A DNA stretch of 64,000 nucleotides from Martelella lutilitoris (lineage in GTDB: Bacteria; Pseudomonadota; Alphaproteobacteria; Rhizobiales; Rhizobiaceae): NCBI RefSeq assembly GCF_005924265.1, contig NZ_VCLB01000001.1:434001-498000 (forward strand). Reading direction: 5' to 3'. Made by a program: the position numbers and the translations under genes. Below are positions 35,839-45,393 of this stretch, piece after piece. Position 1 is the stretch's first letter; every line of letters begins with the position of its first letter. The notes beneath the pieces were generated by a model. It made no database searches. It was not told the origin of the DNA and was given only the letters and a program-made list of their open reading frames with translations.

Positions 35839-36684
35839 TCAGTTGCCGGCAGCCATTTTCGCCTGTTTGGCGGCAAGGCGCGCGCGGATGCTTTCGACAT
35901 CGGCGCGCGGCGTCGCCTTGAACAGGGTCTGGGTATATGCGTGCTGCGGATCGGTGAACACCTGATCGCGCGAGCCGCGCTCCACGACCTCGCCGAAATA
36001 CATCACCATGATTTCGTCGCAGATATAACGCACCACGGAAAGATCGTGGCTGACGAAGATATAGGTGAGGTTGAACTCGTCCTGCAGGTCGGCAAGCAGA
36101 TTGAGGATCTGGGCCTGGACCGACAGGTCGAGCGCGGAAACCGGTTCGTCCAGCACCAGAAGAGACGGGTTGAGGATCAGCGCGCGGGCAATGGCGATGC
36201 GCTGGCGCTGACCGCCGGAAAACATGTGTGGATAGCGGTCGAAATGCTCCGGTCCGAGACCGACCTTTTTCAGGAGATCATGGGCCCTGTCGCGCCGGTC
36301 CGTTGCCGAATAATCGGTGTTGAGCAGAAGCGGCTCCATCAGAACGTCGCCCACCTTCTGGCGCGGATTCAGCGAGCCATAGGGGTTCTGGAACACGATC
36401 TGCACCTTGCGGCGCTGCTCCGGCGTCGGCCGCGTGCCGGAAATGTCGACCTTCTGGCCTTCGATCGTCAGTTCGCCGTCCGTCTGCGCATCGATCATGG
36501 TGATGATGCGGGCAAGGGTGGACTTGCCGCAGCCCGATTCCCCCACGAGCGCCAGCGTCTTGCCGCGCTCGACGGAGAAATCGACGCCCTTCAGCGCCCG
36601 CACCGTGCGGGCCTTGTGGAACATGCCGCCCGGCACGATGTAGTCGCGGACGATGTTCTTTCCCTCTGCGACGATCTCGCTCAC
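35839..36684 (-). CDS. dppF: Peptide ABC transporter ATPase (DppF-like)
   Basis: A 281-residue ATPase of the oligopeptide/dipeptide class. Walker A is GESGCGKST, the Q-loop FQNPYGSLNPR is typical of OppF/DppF, the signature is FSGGQRQRIAIARAL and Walker B is LLVLDEPVSALD. It is the last gene of the operon, overlaps dppD by four bases, and converges with betA, leaving only 15 bases between the stops. Confidence 0.9.
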   Translation of the reverse strand: MSEIVAEGKNIVRDYIVPGGMFHKARTVRALKGVDFSVERGKTLALVGESGCGKSTLARIITMIDAQTDGELTIEGQKVDISGTRPTPEQRRKVQIVFQNPYGSLNPRQKVGDVLMEPLLLNTDYSATDRRDRAHDLLKKVGLGPEHFDRYPHMFSGGQRQRIAIARALILNPSLLVLDEPVSALDLSVQAQILNLLADLQDEFNLTYIFVSHDLSVVRYICDEIMVMYFGEVVERGSRDQVFTDPQHAYTQTLFKATPRADVESIRARLAAKQAKMAAGN

Positions 36685-37526
36685 AGCGTCTCTCCCGTAA
36701 AGTCGGCCGAATAGTCGATGGTCGGCAACCGGTCGCCGGTGGCGTTTTCCGGCAGGGCGGACAGCAGCGCCCGGGTATAGGCGTGCTTCGGCTTTTCAAA
36801 CAGCGACAGCACGTCCGCCTCTTCCATCTTGCGGCCCTTGTATTGCACTACCACCCGGTCGGCGGTCTCGGCGACGACGCCCATGTCGTGGGTGATCATG
36901 ATCATCGCCATGCCGGTTTCCGCCTGCAGGCGGGCGAGCAGTTCGAGGATCTGTTTTTGGATCGTCACGTCGAGCGCCGTGGTCGGCTCGTCGGCAATCA
37001 GCAATTTCGGCGAGCAGGCCATGGCGATCGCGATCATGATGCGCTGGCACTGGCCGCCCGACATCTGGTGCGGATAGGCCTTCAGCCGGTCTTCCGGGTT
37101 CGGCAGACCGACGGCTTCCAGCAGTTCGACGGCGCGCTTGTGACGCGCCTTCTTGTCGAGATCGGTATGCTGTTTCAGCACTTCCTCGATCTGGAAGCCG
37201 GCGGTGAAGCACGGGTTGAGGCTGGCGATCGGCTCCTGGAAGATCATCGAGATGTCTCGGCCGATGATCTTGCGTCGTTCCTTCGCCGGCATGTCGACGA
37301 TGTCGCGGCCCTCGAAGGCGATGCGGTCGGCCGTCACCCGCGCTGTCGTCGGCAAAAGCCCCATGACCGCGAGCATGGCAACCGACTTGCCGGAGCCGCT
37401 CTCGCCGACAATGGCGAGCACCTCGCCGCGATCGATGCGGTAGGAGGCGTTGTGCAGCACCGTGGTTTCGCCGTTTGCGGTCGGAAAGCTGACGGAAAGG
37501 TTCTGAACGTCGAGTAGCGGTTCCAT
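36681..37526 (-). CDS. dppD: Peptide ABC transporter ATPase (DppD-like)
   Basis: A 281-residue partner ATPase. Walker A is GESGSGKS, the Q-loop is [13 protein letters not shown], the signature is [15 protein letters not shown] and Walker B is [14 protein letters not shown]. The conserved [20 protein letters not shown] follows. It lies 4 bases after dppC. Ligand type cannot be told from the ATPases. Confidence 0.9.
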   Translation of the reverse strand: MEPLLDVQNLSVSFPTANGETTVLHNASYRIDRGEVLAIVGESGSGKSVAMLAVMGLLPTTARVTADRIAFEGRDIVDMPAKERRKIIGRDISMIFQEPIASLNPCFTAGFQIEEVLKQHTDLDKKARHKRAVELLEAVGLPNPEDRLKAYPHQMSGGQCQRIMIAIAMACSPKLLIADEPTTALDVTIQKQILELLARLQAETGMAMIMITHDMGVVAETADRVVVQYKGRKMEEADVLSLFEKPKHAYTRALLSALPENATGDRLPTIDYSADFTGETL

Positions 37527-37530
37527 GTCT

Positions 37531-38439
37531 CTAGCTCCGCTTCAGCTTGGGATCGAGTGCATCGCGCAACCCGTCGCCCACAAGATTGATCGCCAGCACG
37601 GTGATCAGGATGGCAAGGCCGGGGAAGGTGACGACCCACCAGGCGCGCAGGATGAATTCGCGCGCTTCGGCCAGCATCGTGCCCCATTCCGGCGTCGGCG
37701 GCTGGGCGCCCATGCCGAGAAAGCCAAGCGCTGCGGCCTCCAGGATGGCGTTGGAGAAGGAGAGTGTCGCCTGCACGATCAGCGGCGCAAGGCAGTTCGG
37801 CAGAATGGTCTTGAACATCAGCCGAAAATTGCGGGCGCCGGCAACGCGGGCGGAGACGACATATTCACGCTTTGCTTCCGCCATCACCGCCGCGCGGGTC
37901 AGTCGGGCGAAATGCGGCTGCAACACGAGCGCGATCGCGATCATGGCGTTGAACAGGCCGGGGCCAAGGACGGCGACCAGCACCAGCGCCAGCAAAAGCG
38001 GCGGGAAGGCGAGGATCACGTCCATGACGCGCATGATCGCGACATCGACCCAGCCCCGGAAAAAACCGGCGACAACGCCAAGCGTGATGCCGAGGAGAAG
38101 CGCGATCGAGACGACGATCAGGCCGATCGCCAGCGAATAGCGCGAACCATAGATGAGGCGCGAGAGAATATCGCGACCGACCGCATCCGTTCCAAGCGGG
38201 AAGTTGAGCGTCCCGCCCTCCTGCCAGAAGGGCGGCGTCAGAAACATGTCGCGATATTGCTCAATGGGGTTATGCGGCGCGAGCAGCGGCGCAAAGACTG
38301 CCACCAGCACCAGAAGAATGATGATGACAAGGCCGACGACGGCGCCCTTGTTCTGGCTGAAATAGTGCCAGAACTCGGAAAGCATCTGCAGGCGGATATT
38401 TCGTTTTTGGACCGGCTGGCCCAGCGTGCTGTCTGACAT
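37531..38439 (-). CDS. dppC: Peptide ABC transporter permease (DppC-like)
   Basis: A 302-residue permease. A short cytoplasmic N terminus leads into a first helix at about residues 35-55 (VVGLVIIILLVLVAVFAPLLAP), and GTDAVGRDILSRLIYGSR is the family hallmark. Five further helices follow, with the EAA loop in REYVVSARVAGARNFRLMFK. The ATG is preceded by AGGAG. Confidence 0.92.
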   Translation of the reverse strand: MSDSTLGQPVQKRNIRLQMLSEFWHYFSQNKGAVVGLVIIILLVLVAVFAPLLAPHNPIEQYRDMFLTPPFWQEGGTLNFPLGTDAVGRDILSRLIYGSRYSLAIGLIVVSIALLLGITLGVVAGFFRGWVDVAIMRVMDVILAFPPLLLALVLVAVLGPGLFNAMIAIALVLQPHFARLTRAAVMAEAKREYVVSARVAGARNFRLMFKTILPNCLAPLIVQATLSFSNAILEAAALGFLGMGAQPPTPEWGTMLAEAREFILRAWWVVTFPGLAILITVLAINLVGDGLRDALDPKLKRS

Positions 38440-38449
38440 GGCTGAGCTC

Positions 38450-39457
38450 CTACTGGTGGCGGATACGGGGGTTGATCAGACCGTAGAGCAGGTCGACCAC
38501 GAGATTGACGAACATGACGAGGGCGGCAATCAGCACCAGCCCGCCTTGCACGACCGGATAGTCGCGCCGGGAAATCGAATCGATCATCCACTTGCCGATG
38601 CCCGGCCAGGAGAAGATCGTCTCCGTCAGGATCGCCCCGGCCATCAGCATGCCGACCTGCAGGCCGATCGTGGTGATGACGGGGATCATCGCATTCCTGA
38701 GCGCATGGACGCCGATGACGCGTTTTGCCGAAAGCCCCTTGGCGCGCGCCGTGCGCACATAGTCCTCGCCCAGGACTTCAAGCATGGCTGATCGCGTCTG
38801 CCGCGCGATGACGGCGAGCGGGATCGTGGCCAGCACGATGGACGGCAGGATAAGGTGGGAAAGCGCGGAGGTAAACGCGCCTTTTTCGCCCGAAAGCAGC
38901 GAGTCGATCGTCATGAAACCGGTGACGGAAGGGAAATAGTAGAGCAGCGAGATCCGGCCCGAGACCGGCGTCCAGCCGAGGATGCCGGAAAACAGGATGA
39001 TCAGCAGCAGGCCCCACCAGAAGATCGGCATGGAATAGCCGGTGAGCGCGATCCCCATGGTCGCCTGATCGAAGACCGAGCCGCGCTTGACGGCCGACAG
39101 GATGCCGGCGGGGATGCCGATGATGATCGCCAGCAACATGGCGCAGATCGCCAGTTCGGCGGTCGCCGGAAACAGGTTCAGGAATTCCTGAAACACCGGC
39201 TGCTTGGTCGAGATCGAGATGCCGAAATCGCCGTGCAGCAGACCCCAGACATAGTCAAGATACTGCACCACGATCGGGCGATCATAGCCGAACTGATGGA
39301 GAAGCGCCTGATAACGGTCGGGATCCATGCCGCGTTCGCCGGCCAGAAGCAGGACGGGATCGCCGGGCAGGACACGCACAAAACCGAAGGCAACAATGGT
39401 GATCCCGATAAAGGTCGGGACGATCAGCAGCAGCTTGCTGAAGAGAAATCTGAGCAT
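38450..39457 (-). CDS. dppB: Peptide ABC transporter permease (DppB-like)
   Basis: A 335-residue permease beginning MLRFLFSKLLLIVPTFIGIT, with FVRVLPGDPVLLLAGE and six membrane helices. The EAA loop is MLEVLGEDYVRTARAKGLS. It lies 68 bases after dppA, and a hairpin fills most of that gap. Confidence 0.93.
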   Translation of the reverse strand: MLRFLFSKLLLIVPTFIGITIVAFGFVRVLPGDPVLLLAGERGMDPDRYQALLHQFGYDRPIVVQYLDYVWGLLHGDFGISISTKQPVFQEFLNLFPATAELAICAMLLAIIIGIPAGILSAVKRGSVFDQATMGIALTGYSMPIFWWGLLLIILFSGILGWTPVSGRISLLYYFPSVTGFMTIDSLLSGEKGAFTSALSHLILPSIVLATIPLAVIARQTRSAMLEVLGEDYVRTARAKGLSAKRVIGVHALRNAMIPVITTIGLQVGMLMAGAILTETIFSWPGIGKWMIDSISRRDYPVVQGGLVLIAALVMFVNLVVDLLYGLINPRIRHQ

Positions 39458-39483
39458 AATGCGTCTTACGCCTTGATTGCGAA

Positions 39484-39505
39484 GGGGCCGGGTTGGACCG
39501 GCCCC
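39484..39505 (-). terminator. Hairpin between dppA and dppB
   Basis: GGGGCCGG (39484-39491) pairs with CCGGCCCC (39498-39505). It follows the dppA stop on the minus transcript, has no strong U-run, and probably stabilises the dppA message or partly terminates, as often seen after binding-protein genes. Confidence 0.6.
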
Positions 39506-39525
39506 AAAGCTTTTAAAGTCTGTTC

Positions 39526-41121
39526 TTATTCGTTGATGGTCACATCATCGAAGCGGTGGTAACCCAGCGGATCCATGACGAAGCCTTCGACCGAAGTCGA
39601 CATCGGCATGAACACCTTCGAGTGGGCAATCGTATTCCACGGCGCCTGTTCCTTGAAAACGACCTGAGCCTGCTTGTAAAGCTCGGTACGTTCTTCGGTA
39701 TCGGACGTGACCTTGGCCTTCTGGATCAGATCCTCGAAGGGCTGGTAGCACCACTGGGCGCGGTTGGAACCGCCAACGGCATCGCAGCCGAGCAGAACGG
39801 CGAGGAAGTTGTCCGGGTCGCCATTGTCGCCGGTCCAGCCCAGAAGCACGGCGCCGTCGCGGTCTTCAGCCGACGAACGGGCCAGATATTCGCCCCATTC
39901 ATAGGAGACGACTTCGGCGTCGACGCCGACTTCCGCCAGGTCGGCCTGCATCAGCTCGGCCATACGACGGGCGTTCGGGTTATAGGGACGCTGCACCGGC
40001 ATAGCCCAGATCTTCATGGAAAGATCGGTCACGCCTTCTTCTTCCAGCATGGCCTTTGCGGCTTCCGGATCGTAGGGGTCGTCCTGCACCTCGTCATTAT
40101 ACGACCACATGGTCGGCGGGATCGGGTTCTTGGCCACTTCGCCGGCGCCCTGGAACACCGATTCCAGAATGGCCTGCTTGTCGATCGCCATGTTCAGCGC
40201 CTTGCGAACCTTCGGATTGTCGAAGGGGGCCATCTTGGTGTTGTAGGCGAGGTAGCCGACGTTCAGACCTTCCTTTTCCATAACGGTCAGGTCGTCATTG
40301 GCTTCCAGCGCTTCCAGATCGGCAGGCGACGGATAAGGCATGATGTGGCATTCGCCGGCTTCCAGCTTCTGGCGGCGCACGGCGGCATCGGTGGTGATCG
40401 CGAAGATCAGATTGTCGAGTTCTTCCTTACCCTTGAAATAGTCCGGGTTTGCCTTGTAGCGGATGACGGCGTCCTGCTGGTAGTTCACGAAGGTGAACGG
40501 ACCCGTGCCGACCGGCTTCTGGTTGAACTGCTCCATCGTGCCGGCTTCTTCGAGCTGATCGGCATATTCCTTGGAAACGATCGAGGCGAAGTCCATGGCG
40601 AGGTTGGCGATCATCGGCGCTTCCGGCCGGTTGAGCACGAACTTGACCGTCATGTCATCGACCTTGTCGATGCTCTTGATCAGGTCCGGCATCGACATGC
40701 CGTTGAAATATTCCCAGGAAATGCCCGGTGCATACTGGTACCAGGGGCTCTCTTCATCCATCTGACGCTCGAAGGAGAAGATGACGTCGTCGGCGTTCAT
40801 CTCGCGCGTGGGGGTGAAATAGTCAGTGGTCTGGAACTTGACGCCCGGACGCAGGTGGAAGGTGTATTCCAGCCCGTCATCGGACACATCCCAGCTTTCG
40901 GCAAGACCCGGCTCGACTTCGGTGGAGCCGTGCTTGAATTCCGCAAGGCGATTGAATACCGCACGCGAAGAAGCGTCGAAGGTCGTGCCGGACGTATAGG
41001 GCGCCGGGTCGAAACCTTCCGGCGAACCTTCCGAGCAATAGACAAGAGTCTTTGCGCTGGCCGCACCGCCAAGCGCTACGAAGAAGCTCGTGGCGAGCGC
41101 CAAAGCCTTCAGTTTTTTCAT
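39526..41121 (-). CDS. dppA: Peptide ABC transporter substrate-binding protein (DppA-like)
   Basis: A 531-residue family 5 binding protein. The signal peptide (MKKLKALALATSFFVALGGAA, cleavage near SA-KTLV) leads into LVYCSEGSPEGFDPAPYTSG, typical of DppA. Likely ligands are dipeptides; related proteins also bind heme or delta-aminolevulinate. Two adjacent ATG codons (41124 and 41121) follow AAGGGGAAA; the second gives better spacing. First gene of dppABCDF. Confidence 0.92.
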   Translation of the reverse strand: MKKLKALALATSFFVALGGAASAKTLVYCSEGSPEGFDPAPYTSGTTFDASSRAVFNRLAEFKHGSTEVEPGLAESWDVSDDGLEYTFHLRPGVKFQTTDYFTPTREMNADDVIFSFERQMDEESPWYQYAPGISWEYFNGMSMPDLIKSIDKVDDMTVKFVLNRPEAPMIANLAMDFASIVSKEYADQLEEAGTMEQFNQKPVGTGPFTFVNYQQDAVIRYKANPDYFKGKEELDNLIFAITTDAAVRRQKLEAGECHIMPYPSPADLEALEANDDLTVMEKEGLNVGYLAYNTKMAPFDNPKVRKALNMAIDKQAILESVFQGAGEVAKNPIPPTMWSYNDEVQDDPYDPEAAKAMLEEEGVTDLSMKIWAMPVQRPYNPNARRMAELMQADLAEVGVDAEVVSYEWGEYLARSSAEDRDGAVLLGWTGDNGDPDNFLAVLLGCDAVGGSNRAQWCYQPFEDLIQKAKVTSDTEERTELYKQAQVVFKEQAPWNTIAHSKVFMPMSTSVEGFVMDPLGYHRFDDVTINE

Positions 41122-41849
41122 CATTTTCCCCTTGTTGGTCATCGGACCGGTTTTCAAGACACCGGATCCTCCGTGAAACCCGCACGACCATAAAGAACAT
41201 GTCAGCCGCAACGGATCAAAGCCGCATCTGCGCCAGCCGGCATCGTTACAGTTGCCCTGGCGCGCACGAAAGTCATGCGCATGGCCCCGTTCCCAACCAC
41301 GGCCGCCACACTGATGGCGAGACTATCGTTTTTTTTTGACCATGCAATCAAAAAGCTTGTGCCCCGGCGATTTGAACAATCCGCAAGCGCCTGAAATAGC
41401 TTTCGAATTCACCAATTTCACGTTTTCGTAAAAATAAGGCTGTTTCGGCGCAATTCTATTTCCGCTGCACGGCTTTACTCTTTAGGATGATTGCTTTCCA
41501 CAGTGGCGGCAAAAACCGATCCTGACGTGCAACAAATTGACGATATTCATCCTCAAGGACCGCGAACGCGACCCGCAATAAGCAACTCATCCGTCGATCG
41601 GCCGGTAGACGCGCAATAGCGGACGCTTTACTCCGATTTTACCAGAGGACCGCGCGAATATTCAAGGCGCGATCCCTTTCCCGGGCCCGGATGAAGTTCA
41701 TGCCGCCGGAAGGTTTCCGGCAGAAGCGATGTTTGCGATCGATGAACGCATCCGTCCGCGCCTTGGGTCACGCTTCGTCTGATGTCATGCTTGGCGTTCC
41801 CGCCATTCGGTGTTACGCCCATGGGCAAAGCCCAACCAGCGGAGCGCCC
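41122..41849. other. Gene-free region between divergent dppA and nadQ
   Basis: About 730 bases without a convincing gene. It is less GC-rich than its surroundings between about 41330 and 41500, with a run of eight T at 41329-41336 and AT-rich blocks that may hold dpp promoter elements. The plus-strand frame upstream of nadQ is open but has no coding character before the GTG at 41850. I could not assign a specific site. Confidence 0.5.
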
Positions 41850-42752
41850 GTGACCGAGGCCCTTGCCCGTCCAGAATTGATTGCAGTCTTGACCGCGCTG
41901 ACGGATGACGCGCCGCGGGTGATGACCGTTGCGATGGGGAAGGCGCTGCCTTCCGGGCCGCTCGAAAGTGCGCACAGCAGCCTGCAGGCCGGGCTTCGTG
42001 CGTGGGTGGAAAACCAGACGGGTCATCCGGTCGGCTATCTCGAGCAGCTTTATACCTTCGCCGATCGCGATCGCGGTTTCGAGCCCGGCGCGCACCGGAC
42101 GATCTCGATCAGCTATCTGGGCCTGGTGCGCGAACAGCCGCCGCCGGGAAGCGGCGGTCCGCTGTGGAAGGACTGGTACAGCTATTTCCCCTGGGAGGAT
42201 CTGCGCGCCGGTCGCCCTGAAATCCTTGAACAGATAACGGACATGCTCAGCCAGTGGGCCGCGAGCGAACGGCCCGGCCGCGCGGCGCGCCGCCACCGGC
42301 TGGATTTTGCCTTTGGGCTCAACGGCATGGCCTGGAACGAGGAACTGGTGCTGCAGCGCTACGAGTTGATGTATGAGGCCGGGCTGATCGCCGAGGCAGG
42401 TCTTGCGCCGGCCTTCTGGTTCGGAAGGCCGATGGCCGCCGACCACCGGCGCATCCTTGCCACCGGCATTGCCCGCCTGCGCGCCAAGATCAAATACCGG
42501 CCGGTGATCTTCGAGCTCATGCCTGAATGCTTCACGCTGCTTCAATTGCAGAAGGGCGTCGAGGCGCTCGCGGGGCTAACGCTGCACAAGCCGAATTTCC
42601 GCCGCCAGATCGACCAGCAGCAGCTGATCGAAGAAACCGGCGAGACGACGAGCGGGACCGGCGGCCGCCCGGCCAAACTCTTCCGCTACCGCCATGCGGT
42701 GCGCGAGGAACGCGCCCTTTCCGGCTCGAGGCTGCCCGTCGCGCGGATGTGA
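41850..42752 (+). CDS. nadQ: NadQ-type NAD biosynthesis regulator (Nudix-related)
   Basis: A 300-residue regulator of the COG4111 type found next to nadABC in alphaproteobacteria. The first part (about residues 1-200) resembles a Nudix-like ligand domain without an evident intact Nudix box, and the last 100 residues include a winged-helix-like region (EVLTLHKPNFRR is similar in register; here LAGLTLHKPNFRRQI followed by GRPAKLFRYR). I chose the GTG at 41850, with GGAG 6 bases upstream; the frame upstream lacks homology. Its probable target is the palindrome upstream of nadA, 90 bases beyond its stop. It probably represses NAD synthesis when NAD or a related metabolite is abundant. Confidence 0.8.
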   Translation: MTEALARPELIAVLTALTDDAPRVMTVAMGKALPSGPLESAHSSLQAGLRAWVENQTGHPVGYLEQLYTFADRDRGFEPGAHRTISISYLGLVREQPPPGSGGPLWKDWYSYFPWEDLRAGRPEILEQITDMLSQWAASERPGRAARRHRLDFAFGLNGMAWNEELVLQRYELMYEAGLIAEAGLAPAFWFGRPMAADHRRILATGIARLRAKIKYRPVIFELMPECFTLLQLQKGVEALAGLTLHKPNFRRQIDQQQLIEETGETTSGTGGRPAKLFRYRHAVREERALSGSRLPVARM

Positions 42753-42800
42753 CGGGCGCGAAAGCCGCCGCTCTGCCCCCGCCGAGCAAAAAGCCCCCAA

Positions 42801-42829
42801 TTGACAGCGCAAAGACAAGGGTCTATGAC
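42801..42829 (+). promoter_or_regulatory. Promoter of nadABC
   Basis: TTGACA at 42801-42806 and TATGAC at 42824-42829, separated by 17 bases. The predicted start lies about 42836, a few bases before the palindromic operator. This is one of the best-formed sigma-70 promoters in the window. Confidence 0.7.
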
Positions 42830-42842
42830 TCGCCTCCACGAT

Positions 42843-42859
42843 ATACTCTAATTGAGTAT
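42843..42859 (+). promoter_or_regulatory. Probable NadQ operator upstream of nadA
   Basis: ATACTCTAATTGAGTAT, a 17-bp palindrome (ATACTC/GAGTAT arms around TAATT), placed just downstream of the predicted transcription start and 44 bases before nadA. Position next to nadQ and nadABC supports the assignment; binding itself is inferred. Confidence 0.7.
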
Positions 42860-42903
42860 TAACCGGCGTGGGAAACCTCGCCTGCCGTAAGGAGGACGTG
42901 CCG

Positions 42904-43875
42904 ATGAATGCCCCCCTCTCCGCCGCCGCGCTTTATGACCGCGTTGCCCATGTGGTGCCCAGGGCCGAATGGCTTTCCTTCGAGGATGACATCGACGCCA
43001 TCCTGCGCCTGAAGCGGGAAAGGAACGCCGTCATCCTGGCGCATAACTACCAGACGCCGGAGATCTTCCACGGCGTTGCCGATATCGTCGGCGACAGCCT
43101 GGCGCTGGCCCGCGAGGCGACCAAGGTGGAAGCGGATGTGATCGTGCTGGCCGGCGTTCATTTCATGGCCGAGACCGCGAAACTCCTGAACCCGGAAAAG
43201 ACCGTGCTGATCCCCGATATGGGCGCCGGCTGCTCGCTTGCCGACTCCATCACGCCGGAGGACATCGCGCTTCTGCGCCAGGCCCATCCCGGCGTGCCGG
43301 TGGTCACCTATGTGAATACGTCCGCCGCCGTCAAAGCCGCGTCCGACATCTGCTGCACCTCGGGAAATGCGAAACGCGTGGTGGAGTCGCTCGGCGTACC
43401 CAAGGTGCTAATGCTGCCGGATGAGTATCTGGCCAAGAACATCGCCCGCGAGACCGATGTCGAGCTGATTGCCTGGCATGGCCACTGCGAGGTGCATGAG
43501 CTTTTCACCGCGGACGATGTGCGCGAAATGCGCGCCGCCTGGCCGGGGGTGACCATCATCGCCCATCCCGAATGCCCGCCGGACGTGGTTGCCGAGGCCG
43601 ATTTCTCCGGCTCCACCGCCGGCATGTCCGATTATGTCGGCACGGCAAAGCCCGGACGGGTCGTGCTTCTGACGGAATGCTCGATGAGCGACAATGTCTC
43701 GGTTCAGCACCCGGATGTCGATTTCGTCCGGCCCTGCAATCTCTGTCCGCACATGAAGCGCATCTCGCTTGCCAATATCCGCGCTGCCCTGGAAGAAAAC
43801 CGCCACGAAGTCACCGTCGACCCGGCGATCGCCGCCGATGCACGACGCGCTGTCGAACGGATGCTCGCGGTATGA
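42904..43875 (+). CDS. nadA: Quinolinate synthase
   Basis: [4Fe-4S] enzyme that condenses iminoaspartate with dihydroxyacetone phosphate to quinolinate. 323 residues from the ATG at 42904, which has TAAGGAGGA before it. [11 protein letters not shown] and [20 protein letters not shown] are diagnostic; cysteines in [16 protein letters not shown] and [10 protein letters not shown] provide the cluster ligands. First gene of nadABC, overlapping nadB by four bases. Confidence 0.97.
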   Translation: MNAPLSAAALYDRVAHVVPRAEWLSFEDDIDAILRLKRERNAVILAHNYQTPEIFHGVADIVGDSLALAREATKVEADVIVLAGVHFMAETAKLLNPEKTVLIPDMGAGCSLADSITPEDIALLRQAHPGVPVVTYVNTSAAVKAASDICCTSGNAKRVVESLGVPKVLMLPDEYLAKNIARETDVELIAWHGHCEVHELFTADDVREMRAAWPGVTIIAHPECPPDVVAEADFSGSTAGMSDYVGTAKPGRVVLLTECSMSDNVSVQHPDVDFVRPCNLCPHMKRISLANIRAALEENRHEVTVDPAIAADARRAVERMLAV

Positions 43876-45392
43876 GCGCGCCCGTCGTCGTCATCGGTTC
43901 GGGCATTGGCGGGCTGGTGACGGCGCTGGCCCTGGCACCGCGTCCGGTGGCCCTGGTGACGAAGGCGGCGCCCGGCGGCGAAACTTCCACCGGCTGGGCC
44001 CAGGGCGGCATTGCCGCAGCCCTTGGCGACGATGACGGCGCCGCGCTTCATCTTGAGGACACGCTTGCAGCCGGCGACGGGCTTTGCGACCGGGAGGCGG
44101 CTCACGCGATCCTTACCGCTGCGCCCGAGGCCATCGGCTTTCTTGAACGCCATGGCGTTGTCTTCGACCGTGATGCCAATGGCCGGCTCGCCTTCGGCCT
44201 GGAAGCGGCCCATGCGCGTCGGCGCATCCTGCATGCCGGCGGCGATGCGACGGGCGCCGCGGTCATTGCCGCGCTGACCAAGGCCGTTGCGGCAACGCCC
44301 TCCATCACCGTCATGGCCGATACCGAGGTGAGGCGGCTGGTGGTTGCCGATGGCGCGGTCTGCGGCCTCGTCGCTGCGCGCAACGGCGAACCGCTGACCA
44401 TCCCGACCAGCCGCGTGGTGATTGCGACCGGCGGCATTGGCGGGCTCTACGACATTTCCACCAATCCGTCCGGCAATTTCGGCCAGGGCGTGATGCTGGC
44501 CGCCCGCGCCGGCGCGCTCGTTGCCGATATGGAATTCGTCCAGTTCCACCCGACGGCGCTTGCCACCGATCTGCGCCCGCTGCCGCTCATCAGCGAGGCG
44601 GTGCGCGGCGAGGGCGCTGTGCTGGTCAACGAGAAGGGCGAGCGCTTTCTCGCAGCAACCCCCGGCGCCGAACTTGCGCCGCGCGACGTGGTCGCCCGCG
44701 CCATCGCCGCCGAGATCGGGCGCGGCGGCCGGGTGTATCTTGACGCCAGACAGGCGCTCGGACGCGGCTTTGCCGTCCGGTTTCCGGCGATTTCGGCAAT
44801 CTGCGCCAAAGCCGGCATCAATCCGGCTGAAGAGCTCATCCCCGTGCGCCCGGCCGAGCACTATGCCATGGGCGGTATCGCCGTCGATCACCGCGCACGC
44901 TCGAGCATGACCGGCCTCTGGGCCGTCGGCGAATGCGCTGCCACCGGGCTTCACGGGGCCAACCGGCTTGCCAGCAACTCGCTGTTGGAAGCCGCCGTCT
45001 GCGGCCTCGCCGCCGCCCGCGATATCGCCGGCCTGCCGGATGCATCGGGCCGGCCGCTGCCTTCGGCCTGCCTTCCCATGCCGGCCGAGATCGGCGTCGT
45101 GCGGGAGATCGTCTCGCAGACGCTCGGCGTGTTGCGCACGGGAGAGGGACTCGCCCGGGCCATCGAAGCCCTGCTGCCGCTGGTCGAGGCGGAAGAGGCC
45201 GAAGCCGATCCGGCGCTGGTCGCGCTTTCGGTTGCCGTCTTCGCCCATCGGCGGGAGGAATCGCGCGGCGGCCATGCCCGCAGCGATTTCCCGCTGAAGA
45301 CGCCGCAACCCGAACGGCAGGTCATGACGCTGCCGGAAATCCTCGACGCGGCGCACGCGCTTTCCCATACCCCTTACAGAAGGAGCGCCTGA
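43872..45392 (+). CDS. nadB: L-aspartate oxidase
   Basis: FAD enzyme that converts L-aspartate to iminoaspartate, the substrate of NadA. 506 residues: the FAD motif is [17 protein letters not shown], and [22 protein letters not shown] and [21 protein letters not shown] place it in the fumarate-reductase flavoprotein family. The C-terminal helical domain is short for the family. The ATG overlaps nadA (ATGA). Confidence 0.96.
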   Translation: MSAPVVVIGSGIGGLVTALALAPRPVALVTKAAPGGETSTGWAQGGIAAALGDDDGAALHLEDTLAAGDGLCDREAAHAILTAAPEAIGFLERHGVVFDRDANGRLAFGLEAAHARRRILHAGGDATGAAVIAALTKAVAATPSITVMADTEVRRLVVADGAVCGLVAARNGEPLTIPTSRVVIATGGIGGLYDISTNPSGNFGQGVMLAARAGALVADMEFVQFHPTALATDLRPLPLISEAVRGEGAVLVNEKGERFLAATPGAELAPRDVVARAIAAEIGRGGRVYLDARQALGRGFAVRFPAISAICAKAGINPAEELIPVRPAEHYAMGGIAVDHRARSSMTGLWAVGECAATGLHGANRLASNSLLEAAVCGLAAARDIAGLPDASGRPLPSACLPMPAEIGVVREIVSQTLGVLRTGEGLARAIEALLPLVEAEEAEADPALVALSVAVFAHRREESRGGHARSDFPLKTPQPERQVMTLPEILDAAHALSHTPYRRSA

Positions 45393-45393
45393 C

